NCBI GenBank assembly: GCA_010909165.1
Contig: MU008153.1
Location: forward strand, 806,001-870,000
DNA: 64,000 bases
Reading direction: 5' to 3'
Origin: Anthoceros angustus
Lineage: Eukaryota > Streptophyta > Anthocerotopsida > Anthocerotales > Anthocerotaceae
Shown here piece by piece: positions 32,571 through 43,645 of this stretch. Position 1 is the stretch's first letter, and every line of letters begins with the position of its first letter. Both the position numbers and the translations under genes were made by a program. The notes beneath the pieces were generated by a model. That model saw only the letters and a list, made by a program, of their open reading frames with translations. It searched no databases and was not told the origin of the DNA.

Positions 32571-33649
32571 ATTATATCTACTTATCATACTGATACAGTT
32601 TACAAAAATAACCCAAAGCATCGAGAAGTCCAAAGCATCGACTCACGTGATCCGTAAAATGGTCGGGCCTCCCCTAAACCAGCTATCGAGTTTGGGAGCT
32701 TGGTTACGAGCCCGGACTCGGTCCCACCACGGGACTGAGACAACCAGTGGAAAAGGCAACACGGCAGCTGGATGGACTGCGTACCGCTTTACGTGCACTT
32801 GTGCACCGGGTGCGCGGCACGCGGTTAGTAGATGCGGGGTTAGAAGTAGAAGTGGGGATTAGAAGCGGTTTGCCATGCCACTCTCTCGTGAGAAACATGC
32901 CAGTCTGCGAGCATCCGAACCTCCTGTCAAAGCGACCTCCTCCTTAACGGCCCCATGAACTGCCCTTGCTCGCACTGTTCGCTGACGGCTGCAGCCGAAA
33001 CGCCCCTTTTGCTTCCAGCAGGCCTGCCCAAGGGGACCTCTTGGGACTTCATATGCTGATTGGCGAGACCACAACCTCGAGCTCTTGTATGTCTCATGTT
33101 ATCCCACGACCTCGTGAGAGGCCAGAAGAACTGCCGTCAATGGGTCCTGGTGACCACCTCACTGAACACCCGTCTCCAGCTCCAGCTAGACACCCTCTTG
33201 GGCACTTGGTGTTGTCCTTGCATCGAGGTGGTCGGAAGCACTGGCTAGAAACCACTGCTTTGTTGGGTCTGCGAGGACTGTTTCAGGATGGGTCATGTTG
33301 CCCTTGGCTTGACTCATAGACTGCGCGCCCTGAGCCTATGGGTGCAACAGACTGTGATGCATCATCGGTTAGCGCCTGGAGCAACAGACATGAATGACAG
33401 TGGCATCCCATAATAAGGTTACCAGCCTCCTGCAGTTTACTACCATTTGCTGCCGTCCTTGCAAATCCACACTTACATCCTGCAGACGATAATGTGGTGT
33501 TCTACTTTCTGTATGAAGGCCGTGGCAGTTATACGATGATTCGATCAGCGCAACCTGCAGAGTATTCACAATCTTCCTGGACAATACTTTCTAAGGCACC
33601 TGAGATAGCCAGCTGGTTGCTCTGCACACACGTGTTTTTCTGGTTACTC
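32571..33649. other. Intergenic between tweety-like and PPR genes
   Basis: No supported gene. The last part should contain the 3'UTR of the PPR gene. Confidence 0.45.
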
Positions 33650-34790
33650 CTAGGAGGTTTCCCCAACCACAAAACTATGCACCAGTCCCTCCATGTCTGT
33701 CCACCAGCTCTGGCCGGGCTGCTTCCATGCCCTGGTTCTCAACCTCGTTGCCTGCATTTCCTCTGCCCGCTGCCACATCTGGGCACCCGTGTATATGTTG
33801 GACATCAAACTATAGGCTGCGGCGTTTTTCTTGTCTAGCTTCACTGCTTCCTTGAAAGCCTGGAGTCCCACCTCCGCATTGTTCCACTTTCGACAAGCAC
33901 CCAATAGTGTGTGCCAAACTGCAGCATCAGGCTGTACAGGCATCGCCCTTATCAAACCTAGGGCTTCATCCAGTTGTCCAGCACGACCCAGAAGATCCAC
34001 CATGCATGTGTAGTGGTCCACCGTGGGAATGATGCCATTTTGTTTGCTCATAGCCTCAAAGCACTCTTGCGCCTTGCTCACCTGACCCGTATGACTGCAA
34101 ACTGTTAGTATACTGAGGAGTGTGACGCCATCCGGCCGTATGCCATCCTCTCTCATTCTAAGAACCAACTCGAAGACCTGTTTACTGTCTCCTTGCTGGG
34201 TGTATCCCGCAATCAGCGCATTCCAGGCACTAATGTCTCTTTTGGACAATTCCTCAAACACCTCCAATGCATCACCCATGCTACCGCACTTCCCATACAT
34301 GTTTATCAAACTGCCAGGTACAAGCTCGTCATCTTGCAACCCTTGTTGTTTAATCTGCGCATGGATCTGCCTTCCCAAAGGCAAAGCTGCCACATTCGCA
34401 CATGCCTGTAAGAGGCCCACAAATGTAACAGAATCAGGTGCAACAACGCCTTCCTGCTGCATAGACCTGTAGACACGGAGAGCTTCCTGCCCCATCCCCT
34501 GTTGGGAATATCCTGCAATCATGGCACTCCACATCACCACATCTTTCTGAGGAAGTCCATCAAACACTTCCTGCGCATCCTCCAGGCTGCCGCACTTTGC
34601 ATACATGTTTACCAAACTGCTGGCTACAAACACATCAGCCTCAAGTCCCTGGTCTCTTATTTCTGCATGAAGCTGCCTCCCCTTCTCCAGACCAGGAGTT
34701 CCCACACTTGCACACGCCTGCAGTAGGCATGCAAATGTCACAGAATTGGGTGTAACCACGCCTTCCTGCTGCATAGCCCCTGAAGAGCTT
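33650..34790 (-). CDS. PPR protein, C-terminal part with E domain (continuation of the broken gene)
   Basis: An open frame of about 375 codons continues the PPR gene after the frameshifted region. It has about eight PLS-type PPR motifs (for example SLVNMYAKCGSLEDAQEVF, NLIAGY-type WNALIAGYTQQGD) and then the usual end of an E-class protein: VDHYTCMVDLLGRAGQLDEA, then DAAVWHTLLGACR, and a final E2-like WWTDMEGLVHSFVVGETS. It stops there, so there is no DYW deaminase domain; such proteins usually recruit a separate DYW partner for organellar C-to-U RNA editing. Targeting to mitochondria or plastids is expected of the family but must come from the N-terminal part at 37.2 kb. Confidence 0.85.
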
Positions 34791-35360
34791 CCTGCCCCTG
34801 GCCCTGCTGAGAGTACCCTGCTATCATGGCACTCCACGTCACCACATCTTTCTGAGGAAGTCCATCAAACACACCTTGAGCCTTGTCTAAGCTGCCACAC
34901 TTTGCATACATGTTCACCAAGCTGTTGCCCACAAACACATCCGCCTCAAGCCCTTGCTCCTTGATCAGCGCATGAAGCTGCCTGCCCTTCTCCAAAGCCG
35001 AGGCACCCACACTCGCACATGCCTGCAGCAGGCTCACAAACGTCACAGAATCCAGTGCAACCTTGCATTCTTCTTGCATGGCCGTGTAAAGACAAAGGGC
35101 TTTCTGCCCCATGCCCTGCTGGGCATATCCTGCTATCATGGTGTTCCACATCACCACATTCTTTCGACTAAGTCCATCAAACACTCCGAGCATCCACCAG
35201 GCTCCCACACTTCGCATACATGTTCACCAGGCTCCCCTCACAACCACATCACCCTGAAGCCCCTGTTCTCTCATCTCCCCATGGAGCTCCTTCCCTTCTC
35301 CAAACCTGCAACCCCATACTCGCACATGCCTGCAGGAGGCACACAAACGTCACCGAGCTG
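34437..35360. repeat. Tandem duplication inside the PPR gene, unit 1 (indel-rich)
   Basis: This ~924-bp unit repeats 35,361-36,300. The first ~340 bp are essentially identical to the second unit, while 34,780-35,340 shows many losses against it: about 12 bases near 34,785 ('cccctgaagagc' against 'ccccgtaggcacgaagagc'), two bases near 35,188, and single C losses near 35,235, 35,297, 35,305 and 35,312. These shift the frame. Confidence 0.9.
34738..35217 (-). pseudogene. PPR frame inside the duplicated, frameshifted block
   Basis: An open frame of 159 codons carrying KNVVMWNTMIAGYAQQGMGQ and SLVNMYAKCGSLDKAQGVF. It is the same coding sequence as about residues 370-525 of the main frame but is cut off at both ends by indels. 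It cannot be joined to its neighbours without a frame change. Confidence 0.8.
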
Positions 35361-37186
35361 GGTGCAACAACGCCTTCCTGCTGCATAGACCTGTAGACAC
35401 GGAGAGCTTCCTGCCCCATCCCCTGTTGGGAATATCCTGCAATCATGGCACTCCACATCACCACATCTTTCTGAGGAAGTCCATCAAACACTTCCTGCGC
35501 ATCCTCCAGGCTGCCGCACTTTGCATACATGTTTACCAAACTGCTGGCTACAAACACATCAGCCTCAAGTCCCTGGTCTCTTATTTCTGCATGAAGCTGC
35601 CTCCCCTTCTCCAGACCAGGAGTTCCCACACTTGCACACGCCTGCAGTAGGCATGCAAATGTCACAGAATTGGGTGTAACCACGCCTTCCCGCTGCATAG
35701 CCCCGTAGGCACGAAGAGCTTCCTGCCCCCGGCCCTGCTGAGAGTACCCTGCTATCATGGCACTCCACGTCACCACATCTTTCTGAGGAAGTCCATCAAA
35801 CACACCTTGAGCCTTGTCTAAGCTGCCACACTTTGCATACATGTTCACCAAGCTGTTGCCCACAAACACATCCGCCTCAAGCCCTTGCTCCTTGATCAGC
35901 GCATGAAGCTGCCTGCCCTTCTCCAAAGCCGAGGCACCCACACTCGCACATGCCTGCAGCAGGCTCACAAACGTCACAGAATCCAGTGCAACCTTGCATT
36001 CTTCTTGCATGGCCGTGTAAAGACAAAGGGCTTTCTGCCCCATGCCCTGCTGGGCATATCCTGCTATCATGGTGTTCCACATCACCACATTCTTTCGACT
36101 AAGTCCATCAAACACTCTCCGAGCATCCACCAGGCTCCCACACTTCGCATACATGTTCACCAGGCTCCCCCTCACAACCACATCACCCTGAAGCCCCCGT
36201 TCTCTCATCTCCCCATGGAGCTCCTTCCCCTTCTCCAAACCCGCAACCCCCATACTCGCACATGCCTGCAGGAGGCACACAAACGTCACCGAGCTGGGTG
36301 CAACAACGCCCTCTTCCCTCATAGCCTTGTAGACACCAAGAGCTTCTCGCCCCATGCCCTGCTGAGAATACCCTGCTATCATGGCATTCCACGTCACAAC
36401 ATTCTTCCTCTCCAGCCCATCAAACACTCTCTGAGCATCCTCCAAGCTCCCACATTTGGCATACATGTCCACCAGGCCACTGAAAACAAACAAATCAGGC
36501 TCAACTCCACTGGCCAAAACATCAGCATGCACCTCCTGCCCAGACCTCAAGTCTGCTCCCTTCGCACAGGCCTGAAGAGCTGCTACAAACACATGCCCGT
36601 TTGGCTTCACGCTCGACCTGCGCATCCCATGGTAGAGCTCCACGGCCTGCTTATCCTGCCCATGTTTCACATGAGCAGAAATTATGGCAGCCCATGTGAA
36701 GGCATCCGGCTTGGCAGCCATGGTGAACACACCCATGGCTTCCTGCAACCTGCCATGAAAAGCATACATCCGCAGAATGCGGTTGCACAAGAACGTATCC
36801 GACTCAAACCCTTTCTTCACGGTGAGAGCATGAACACGGCGACCTAGAGCCAGATCATGTCTGTCCACGCATTCCTTCATTGCAGCATAAATCACAGATT
36901 TTGAGACATGGCAGCCTGTGCCCACCAGAACTTCCAGGGCCTCCACGGCCTCACCGAGCTGCCCCTGGTCACATAGCTTCGTCACGGCATCCGCCGTTAC
37001 ACCGGGGTTGTGGAAACCGTCCATGGAAGATGGATATCCAGCTCCAGCCAGACATTCTATGGAGCGGGCAGGCATTCTAACAAAATCGGTGCACCACGCG
37101 GCTTTGCTGTTCGCGAGGCCCGGGTTGGTTGGAGTCAGGTGAGCAGAAACTCGCCCCCACGACGGGTCCTGGTGGCCAGCAGTCAT
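35249..37186 (-). CDS. PPR protein (PLS/E class), N-terminal part, frame broken at 3' end
   Basis: The frame starts at ATG 37,186 (five codons of open frame lie upstream but begin with GTG) and runs 645 codons without introns. The first ~60 residues lack PPR motifs and could hold an organelle transit peptide. A run of P, L and S motifs follows, typified by VFDGLERKNVVTWNAMIAGY, SSVTFVCLLQACASMG and SLVNMYAKCGSLVDARRVF. Such proteins bind single-stranded organellar RNA, one motif per base. The last ~25 codons (LQVWRREGAPW…) are out of frame after single-base losses at about 35,300, so the true protein should continue into the frame ending at 33,650. If the duplicated unit is false, the protein would be roughly 870-880 residues; if real, about 1,180. 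Confidence 0.9.
   Translation of the reverse strand: MTAGHQDPSWGRVSAHLTPTNPGLANSKAAWCTDFVRMPARSIECLAGAGYPSSMDGFHNPGVTADAVTKLCDQGQLGEAVEALEVLVGTGCHVSKSVIYAAMKECVDRHDLALGRRVHALTVKKGFESDTFLCNRILRMYAFHGRLQEAMGVFTMAAKPDAFTWAAIISAHVKHGQDKQAVELYHGMRRSSVKPNGHVFVAALQACAKGADLRSGQEVHADVLASGVEPDLFVFSGLVDMYAKCGSLEDAQRVFDGLERKNVVTWNAMIAGYSQQGMGREALGVYKAMREEGVVAPSSVTFVCLLQACASMGVAGLEKGKELHGEMRERGLQGDVVVRGSLVNMYAKCGSLVDARRVFDGLSRKNVVMWNTMIAGYAQQGMGQKALCLYTAMQEECKVALDSVTFVSLLQACASVGASALEKGRQLHALIKEQGLEADVFVGNSLVNMYAKCGSLDKAQGVFDGLPQKDVVTWSAMIAGYSQQGRGQEALRAYGAMQREGVVTPNSVTFACLLQACASVGTPGLEKGRQLHAEIRDQGLEADVFVASSLVNMYAKCGSLEDAQEVFDGLPQKDVVMWSAMIAGYSQQGMGQEALRVYRSMQQEGVVAPSSVTFVCLLQACASMGLQVWRREGAPWGDERTGASG
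35361..36300. repeat. Tandem duplication inside the PPR gene, unit 2 (intact frame)
   Basis: The intact partner of 34,437-35,360. Both units begin at 'ggtgcaacaacgcc', a phrase that also occurs at the equivalent place of neighbouring PPR motifs (about 36,297). The break points therefore lie in homologous positions. Confidence 0.9.
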
Positions 37187-37394
37187 GGCTGCCAAGAGCA
37201 CCAGGAACTACCCGTCTGGCGGGAGTTCAGTGAAGCGACCAAACTCACGCTCTTTATTGATAAAATGTGACATAAGTTGCAAATCATGCACATGGGTCAA
37301 GGGAATCAAGAGAATGGGAGGCAGCAATGTGCACCTGGGTCTCTGAAAATTGAATCTACAGGGATGAACCTCGGATGGCTGCAGCTATCCACAG

Positions 37395-39355
37395 TCACCT
37401 CAGTCCCGATCCGCCAGGCCGAGACGGCTGACGCGTCATAGGCGACATCAGCAGGTTGCGGAGAGCGTCTGCAGGATTTCCTCCAACTGGATTGAAGATG
37501 GAATCTCGTTTGAAAGGTGAGCTTGGTTGGGGTCGAAGGCCCACACGGCTCCCTGGGGACGGTGCCCGATGAGCATCAAAAAAACCTGGCCCATTTCCAG
37601 TTTTCGGAAGTGGAGGCCACATGTCAGCAGTTTGGATAGGAGTGTCGGGGGCCAAATGCGACTGCCCCGCTCTAGTGTCTGCAAAATCAGTTACATTGCC
37701 AAAGTGCGTACAACACCGCTAAAACAAGTGGGTGCTTCCCGCTTACGTAAACAAGGCAGGTCTCTAGTACTAGATGAACAGAAACGGAAACAGAAACAGA
37801 AACAGAAACCGAAACCGAAACCGAAACAGAAACGGACCTGGCGTTGACATGCTGAATTTGAGGCGGTCGTTGTGAGCAGGGGCTACGGTGGAGCGCTTCA
37901 CCTTTTCGTATTGGCTCCTCAGCGATTCATACATCTCCTCCAACTTTCTCTTTTGTCTGGAAAGAAACAAGTCTTCGATTAGCAACTTTTGGGACTGACG
38001 TGAACGGAAGCAGACAAAAATTGTGTTACCGAGATTTTTCGGTGTACTTCTCCTGCAGCTCTGCTTGATCTTTCTTGATGCTTTCAAGCTCCTGCTCCAG
38101 TTGCTGCACCCGTTTCATGGCTTTCTGATAAGCACCATGCACTTGCTCGACCCGCTCGACACACTTGGTTTGCATCTCCTCGAACCTCTTGCGCATTTGC
38201 ATGGCCTTGTTCATGGTAGCCTGAGTTTCCACATCCTTTTGTCCAATCCAGAAGATGACACCTTTGTAGGCACTTTTCATGACTGCAAGTGGTGCCCAGT
38301 TAAGGGAGGCTCCATGGGCTACGACGCACGATGCATCTGACAGAGTGGTTCAGAAATACGCAAAGCTTGGAATCATCGGATACTGCTTTGGGGATGAACG
38401 CCAGCCATTATCATCTGCAAGGTTTTCACTACAATTTCTTGAGCAGTGTAGCTCGAATGCACATGAACACTACCACGAAAATCCGTAGAGAGCGTCTAAC
38501 AAGCGTCACAGTTCTTTGCACCAGAATATTCATCCAACAAGGTTTGACCCTTACATTGACCCATTCGTCATTGGCCTTCATCTCCACAGCCTTCATGTTA
38601 CTGCGAAAGAGAAGTTGGTCGGCGGTTGGCCATACTTTTCAAGCCAAGATCCCGTAGACGAGCAAAAGGTTACTGTACAGACTTAGCCTCAGAAATCAGA
38701 CAGCAAGGTCGAGTATGAAGCTACCAGTACCTCTTGGAAAGCATCTGCTGGCATAGTGGACAAGTTGAGTCCGAATTCAAGATTTTGCTTGCATCCTCGG
38801 AACCTGCGAGCCGGAGGCAAATTATTCATCACCTCAACCACTGCACCGCCTCAGAAGACAAGCCATTCACTCAAGCTGAACAGTGGTTTGAGGCGACCCC
38901 TGCGGACATTGCGACAGTTGCATACATCTAACAACAAGCCCTGATTCGGCCAATTGGTGACCATGTGTTGCAATCTTCACACCAGCAGGAAAACCGGTCT
39001 CCTGACTACGGGAATCAGCAAGAAGCGGACCACAATGAACTATCTAAAGCACCATTTTTCGGATCGGCGCCGGGGAGAGAATTCAAACAGCGAAAGGAAA
39101 AATCACACCTACGACAGCCAGAAAATCAGCTCGGCATACTTCGAGAGCTTCAATTCAAGACCGAGATCCGCATCAGAACGACTGTGGCAGCGCGCAGGAC
39201 AGCGGCGGCCTCTGTGTGACCACGAAGAAAGTGCAGAATTGATGCATCAATTTCCAGAACTGCAAGCATGATTCTTGGACCGCACAGAAGAGGTGGCCGC
39301 ATGTGGTGGCCACGGCGCGAGCCTCCAGCTCCCGCCAGCACGCATTGCACCTCAT
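37395..39355 (-). CDS. HEI10: HEI10-type meiotic RING E3 ligase
   Basis: Seven exons: 39,355-39,286, 38,803-38,731, 38,600-38,555, 38,414-38,384, 38,282-38,030, 37,956-37,838 and 37,678-37,395; total 876 nt, 291 residues, one frame throughout. The N-terminus is a C3HC4 RING: MRCNACWRELEARAVATTCG, then HLFC, EDASKIL and CPLC. NDEWVN, the AGVHPQSIMKSAY segment and a long coiled coil (about residues 85-190, AYQKAMKRVQQLEQELESIK, RQKRKLEEMY) follow. The C-terminus ends ADALRNLLMSPMTRQPSRPG, matching the conserved 'LRNLxLSP' tail. HEI10 (CCNB1IP1/ZMM group) marks and stabilises class I crossover sites on the synaptonemal complex, probably by ubiquitin or SUMO ligase activity. Length fits the family (about 300). 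Exon 6 ends at a weak donor (GTCCGT). Confidence 0.95.
37779..37836. repeat. Hexanucleotide repeat in HEI10 intron 6
   Basis: 'gaaaca' and 'gaaacc' units run directly against the intron's 5' splice site (at 37,837). In the transcript this reads as a long run of TTTCNG units. Confidence 0.85.
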
Positions 39356-40346
39356 CGCGCATCCATGGATCTGGCTTTCGCCATACTCCACGCACGCCTT
39401 CCTTCCCGCCCGCGGTATCAATGATCGGCAAAGGGCGTTTCGAAACGTTTCGAGAAAAGAACGTTTGTACCGTGGAACCGTGGAACCAGGGCTAAAGCCG
39501 GGAAAGGAGACTTTATGTAGAAAAAGAGATGGGACATACCATCTACCCCGAAACGAAGAAGAACAACCTCAAACGGGGCACCAGGCTGGCACTAGTCCTC
39601 GCGATCGCGAATGTCTTGTAAAGTCGAGTGATGAGGCAAGCCTTACGAGAGAATTTTTCTTGTAGGCTGTTGCGATGTTTCTTGCGAAAAACAGGCCAAT
39701 TGCACGGTTTATCCCTTAGGGGCTTCTAATTGTGGACGGAAAATAAGTATTTATTTTATTTTTTAAGAAGCCCTTACTGATCCGTTAGGAAGGCGTGTGG
39801 AGTTCCAATAAACTCTATGGATGTCATTCCTTCACGGAAGGACATTATCAAATTTTGAAATATATTAATCTTACATATCAAAAATTAAAATACTAAATGG
39901 AAAATATCGAAAACCCACCTTGGAGCAAATAGCTAAGGGTGATAAAAGGGCAACCTCTTTGCACAACACGTTGTGTTAGGATCTTAGTTGGATCTTCCGA
40001 TTTTCCTTCACCCCCACCATCCCCACCTAGCATGTAATCCTACAACTATAGCAATTGCTGCAATTGCTATTGCCGTGTGTCTAGCAGCAAAATTACATAA
40101 GTAGATACATTACTTTTCCTACTTATCTAATCTATATCGAAATATAAAATAATATTTTATAATTAATATAGATATAAATTAATTAGAGTTGAACCTTTTT
40201 TGAAAAAAACTTTATTCCATGTAAGGGTGTTCAAAACTGGTGGCCCCTAGAGTAATAGGCTTCTCGGTTTTAAAAAAGGACACCTTGGCTTGTTGTTTAC
40301 CAAAAAAAAAAATTCATTACTTTCATATGACACTCAAAGGCTTGTA
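39356..40346. other. HEI10 upstream region and intergenic DNA
   Basis: The HEI10 promoter should lie in the first few hundred bases; I see no clear TATA box. The part after about 39,700 is AT-rich with no supported gene. Confidence 0.45.
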
Positions 40347-40636
40347 TGAAAATGGCTTAGGCCAAATGGACGAACATTTAAAAACGAACCTCGTGATTAA
40401 GCATCCTGAGCATAGATCGGTACTTAGATGGGGTGCCTAAAGGGAGTGGATGCCCTTGGTGCAAGTAGCTTATGCACACCATGGTACAAGTTCTTAAGTA
40501 CCAAGTCCCATGCTCTTGGTGCAAGTAGCTTAGGCACACCATGGTACAAGTTGTTGTTAAGTACCAAGTCCCATGACGGAAATCCATCCTTAGTGGACTA
40601 AAATAAAAATAAAATTCTTCTTCTTCTTCTTCTTGT
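40347..40636 (+). mobile_element. TTC-tailed retroposon copy with internal 60-bp duplication
   Basis: It shares 'cttagatggggtgcctaaag', 'ggagtggatgcccttgg' and the end 'ccatccttagtggac…(TTC)n' with 43,012-43,176. Inside, a ~60-bp stretch ('cttggtgcaagtagctta' to 'aagtaccaagtcccatg') is tandemly doubled. SINE-like by size (about 290 bp) and simple-repeat tail. Confidence 0.65.
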
Positions 40637-40965
40637 ACGTCATGTTGCTATGTAAGGCTAACAAACGTTTGGAGTGAGAAGACTTATAGTGCAGTGGATT
40701 GCGGGTTACAAGTGGTTGTGAGCCCGGAGTTGGAGTATGCAGAGTGGGGTTGTTAGACCATACAACGTTGTCGCGCAGGGGTAGTCGCCGTTTTGGTCAA
40801 CGTAAGTTCGGAATATAAGAGATAAGATTATTTTCAAGGAACAGGCGAGCACCTTGATCACCAGACCTAGGAAGCCACTCTTCAAGCTCGTCAACAGTCC
40901 CAACTCGAGCCGTTTAATCGAATCGGCAGCTTGGCAGAACCTTTGCATCCTTAGCAGACATAAAT

Positions 40966-41036
40966 AAAGTTGTTTTTGGATTAGCGCGTTGGACTTCATA
41001 TCCAAAGATTGTGGGTACGAATCCCATTGCGGTCAT
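40966..41036 (+). other. tRNA-like sequence (tRNA-derived remnant, perhaps SINE head)
   Basis: A perfect anticodon arm (stem ttgga/tccaa, loop cttcata) and T arm (gtggg/cccat around tacgaat) follow a D-arm-like 'ttggattagcgcg', resembling elongator tRNA-Met. The acceptor stem does not pair and the D arm is incomplete, so I do not call a functional tRNA gene. Confidence 0.45.
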
Positions 41037-42129
41037 TAAGGAGTGACCACTAAGTGCACAAGGAACAAAATCATCGAAAATTTTATTTTGTTTTCTTTTT
41101 TACAACTAGGGGTGATTTTTTCATCTTGTTTGCAGTCACAAGAGTTTTACTCCAAGGTGTATTCTTGTTTTTAAGTTATTATTCAGCTATCATCTCACAA
41201 GTTGTAGAGTTATGGAATCTTCATAGGGAGGTCTACAAACATAGGGTGTACTAGAAACTCCAGCCAAGCTTCCATCTAAGCTGGCACTATGTTCCGGTTT
41301 CCTAAGCCGTTATCTCTATTTCCTAAAACATTTTGTAGGAGTATGCCTAAAACAAATGTAGAAACTTTGAATTCAATGTTTTAAACTTTCAACTGGCAAA
41401 GAAACACTTATTGAGCATTTTAGGCCAAGATTAGCTAGGTTAGGTGAGATGCCTTAGCTTGAGTTTTATTTAATGAACTAAGATTTCGTTTAAGACACAT
41501 ATGATTTTTCACATATGGTATTCACCCAAACACCTTTGTATGCTCAGAGTGTTCATTTTTTATCTTTCCTTTGTTGCCATACAATGAGTCATGTTCACAA
41601 TGTCCTGTTAATGAAGTCATGCATTCCCAAATTGCTTTTGTTTCATGCAATAAAGGTGATGATATGTACACGAAGTAAAAGAAAACTTGCAAAGAGGAGC
41701 TGTATAAGAAAAGCAGCAGCGTTAATTGTCTGCTATCAACTTGAGTTGACCAAACACAGTGATCAACTTACGAGTCCATTCTGTCTAAGGTCTGAGATTG
41801 TAGTGTAGAGGTATGACGGAAGTATTCGAATGCTCCCGATTCCTGCTACAAGGAAATGTTACAACGCTTCTACAGAAGAGGAACCCTAAGCTTGAGATAC
41901 TAGCTAGGATTGAAGTTGAAGCACAATGAGCAACCAAATATAAGTAATAACCCCAATGGGATGACCATTGTGAGCTTTTTGAACTGCAAATTTGACAATT
42001 TTCTCTTATCAAAGTCATCAAAACTCACTATATTCTGCTATCCAAAGTCATAAAAACTCATAGCAATATCAAAAACAAATTGTCTCACATATAATATAAA
42101 AGCTAGGAAATCCAAAATTCCTAAAGAAG

Positions 42130-42345
42130 TCGTGAAATAGAAGAAAAAGAAGAAGAAGTCTATGTTGTCCATTTGAACGGAACTCATACTTGTGCACATA
42201 AAAAGCATTATTTATTAAAAATAAGTAAAATAATTTTGACTAATGTGTACTAGGTTCAGATTACTTTACTCCCCTTCCGAGAATTGAACTCAGAACTGTG
42301 AGAGGGTGTATGAAACATCGGCTCTTTCTGCCTGTGGAGCATTAC
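42130..42345 (-). mobile_element. Candidate SINE (tRNA-like head, TTC-rich tail)
   Basis: On the minus strand a tRNA-like stretch with 'gtttcatacac' and a B-box-like 'gagttcaattctcgg' (about 42,265-42,340) is followed about 130 bp later by a 'cttcttcttctttttcttct' tail (42,160-42,130). The pieces are in SINE order. Low sequence identity to the plus-strand TTC elements makes this a separate family if real. Confidence 0.4.
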
Positions 42346-43011
42346 TAGCGGAGTGCTCTCTTTGTTTAGCCAGGGAGCGCTTAGATCAGAAAACGTTATC
42401 TTGATGGAGGAATGTGTGGCGAAGGAATGCCTCCGCCAAGCTGGAGGATCAACCAAGTCTGGCTGGAGGATGTATAAGAGCAAGGGGGTCCCCTTGCCAA
42501 GCTAAGTGGGGAAGCATTGTTTGGATTCCTACTTCGTCTCTACAGACTCTCTGAGGTTGCCAAGTCCAGCTGCTTAGAGCAGACCTTCTGCAATGTTTGT
42601 CCACAAGCCTGTAGTTGTATGCTGTCCTCAGTGTTGTGTGTATGGAAAGTGGCCTCATCTGTACTGTGTATCGTGTACATGTATGTTGAAAGTTGTGTTG
42701 GCAACAATCCAGGCTTTTGCCCAGCAGCCCAGCATCTAGGGGACTCCCCATTTTTCCTTGTCCTGCATCAAAGGCAAACAGACGTCTGATTAGCGGGCTG
42801 TCATTCCTTGTCTGTTAGAGGGTCTGAGAATCCTTACCTGATAAAGGGTCTGAGGTGTTGTGTCCAATCCCTCTTTCAACACAGTCTTTTCATACAACCC
42901 TCAACACCACACAATGAACTCCCTAACAAGTAAAGGAATTTACCGGAGAGTTTTTGTCGCCGAGATAAAAAGTTGACAAATCTGTTCTTCGAAGTTATTT
43001 GTGATTTGTGT

Positions 43012-43222
43012 CCAAATGGCTTAGGGCAAATGGGCACACATTTATAAGATCGTCCTTAAGCATTCTACGCTTAGATTCGTACTTAGATGGGGTACCTAAA
43101 GGGAGTGGATGCCCTTGGCACAAGTAGCTTAGGCATCCTTAGTGGACTTAAGTAAAATTTTTCTTCTTCTTCTATCTTTTCTATTGGGATGTCTTAGTGG
43201 ATTTAAATAAAATTCTTCTTCT
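43012..43222 (+). mobile_element. TTC-tailed retroposon copy plus a second tail
   Basis: 43,012-43,176 aligns with 40,347-40,636 without the internal duplication. A second end piece, 'cttagtggatttaaataaaa' plus (TTC)n, follows at 43,190-43,222. Confidence 0.65.
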
Positions 43223-43645
43223 TCTTCCATCTTTTATCCATCTTTTATACGGGGATGATATGTGTGAGACGACGCTTACACACCAGACGAAGTCGCTCTC
43301 ACTTCAAGCTCGATTAAAGTTGTATTTGTGTGCAAAGGTAAACCTAATTACAGTGAAATATATAAATTTATTATATATAATGCGCTTTGAGCAGCACAGA
43401 AATCCAAACTTCCTGCAATCGACCCAGGGGAATTTATGGTGAATACCTTGCGTCTATCTGTTTACTATAGTTTCAGGGCATATAATATGTGGGGGAGATG
43501 ACATCTTCCTTCGCCTGAAGATGCTCTTTCTTCATCTTCCTTTCCTACAACCTAATAAGAATTTGGAATAACAGACATAGCCATCACATTATGTCCAGAG
43601 TTGACAAAGAACACATCTGGACACCCTTCTAGACATAGAGGTATT

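Noticed and set aside
35885-36847. A 320-codon plus-strand frame
   Set aside because: It is the antisense shadow of the PPR coding sequence.
40966-41036. Functional tRNA gene
   Set aside because: Acceptor stem does not pair and the D arm is incomplete; anticodon would be TCA, which is not expected for a standard tRNA.
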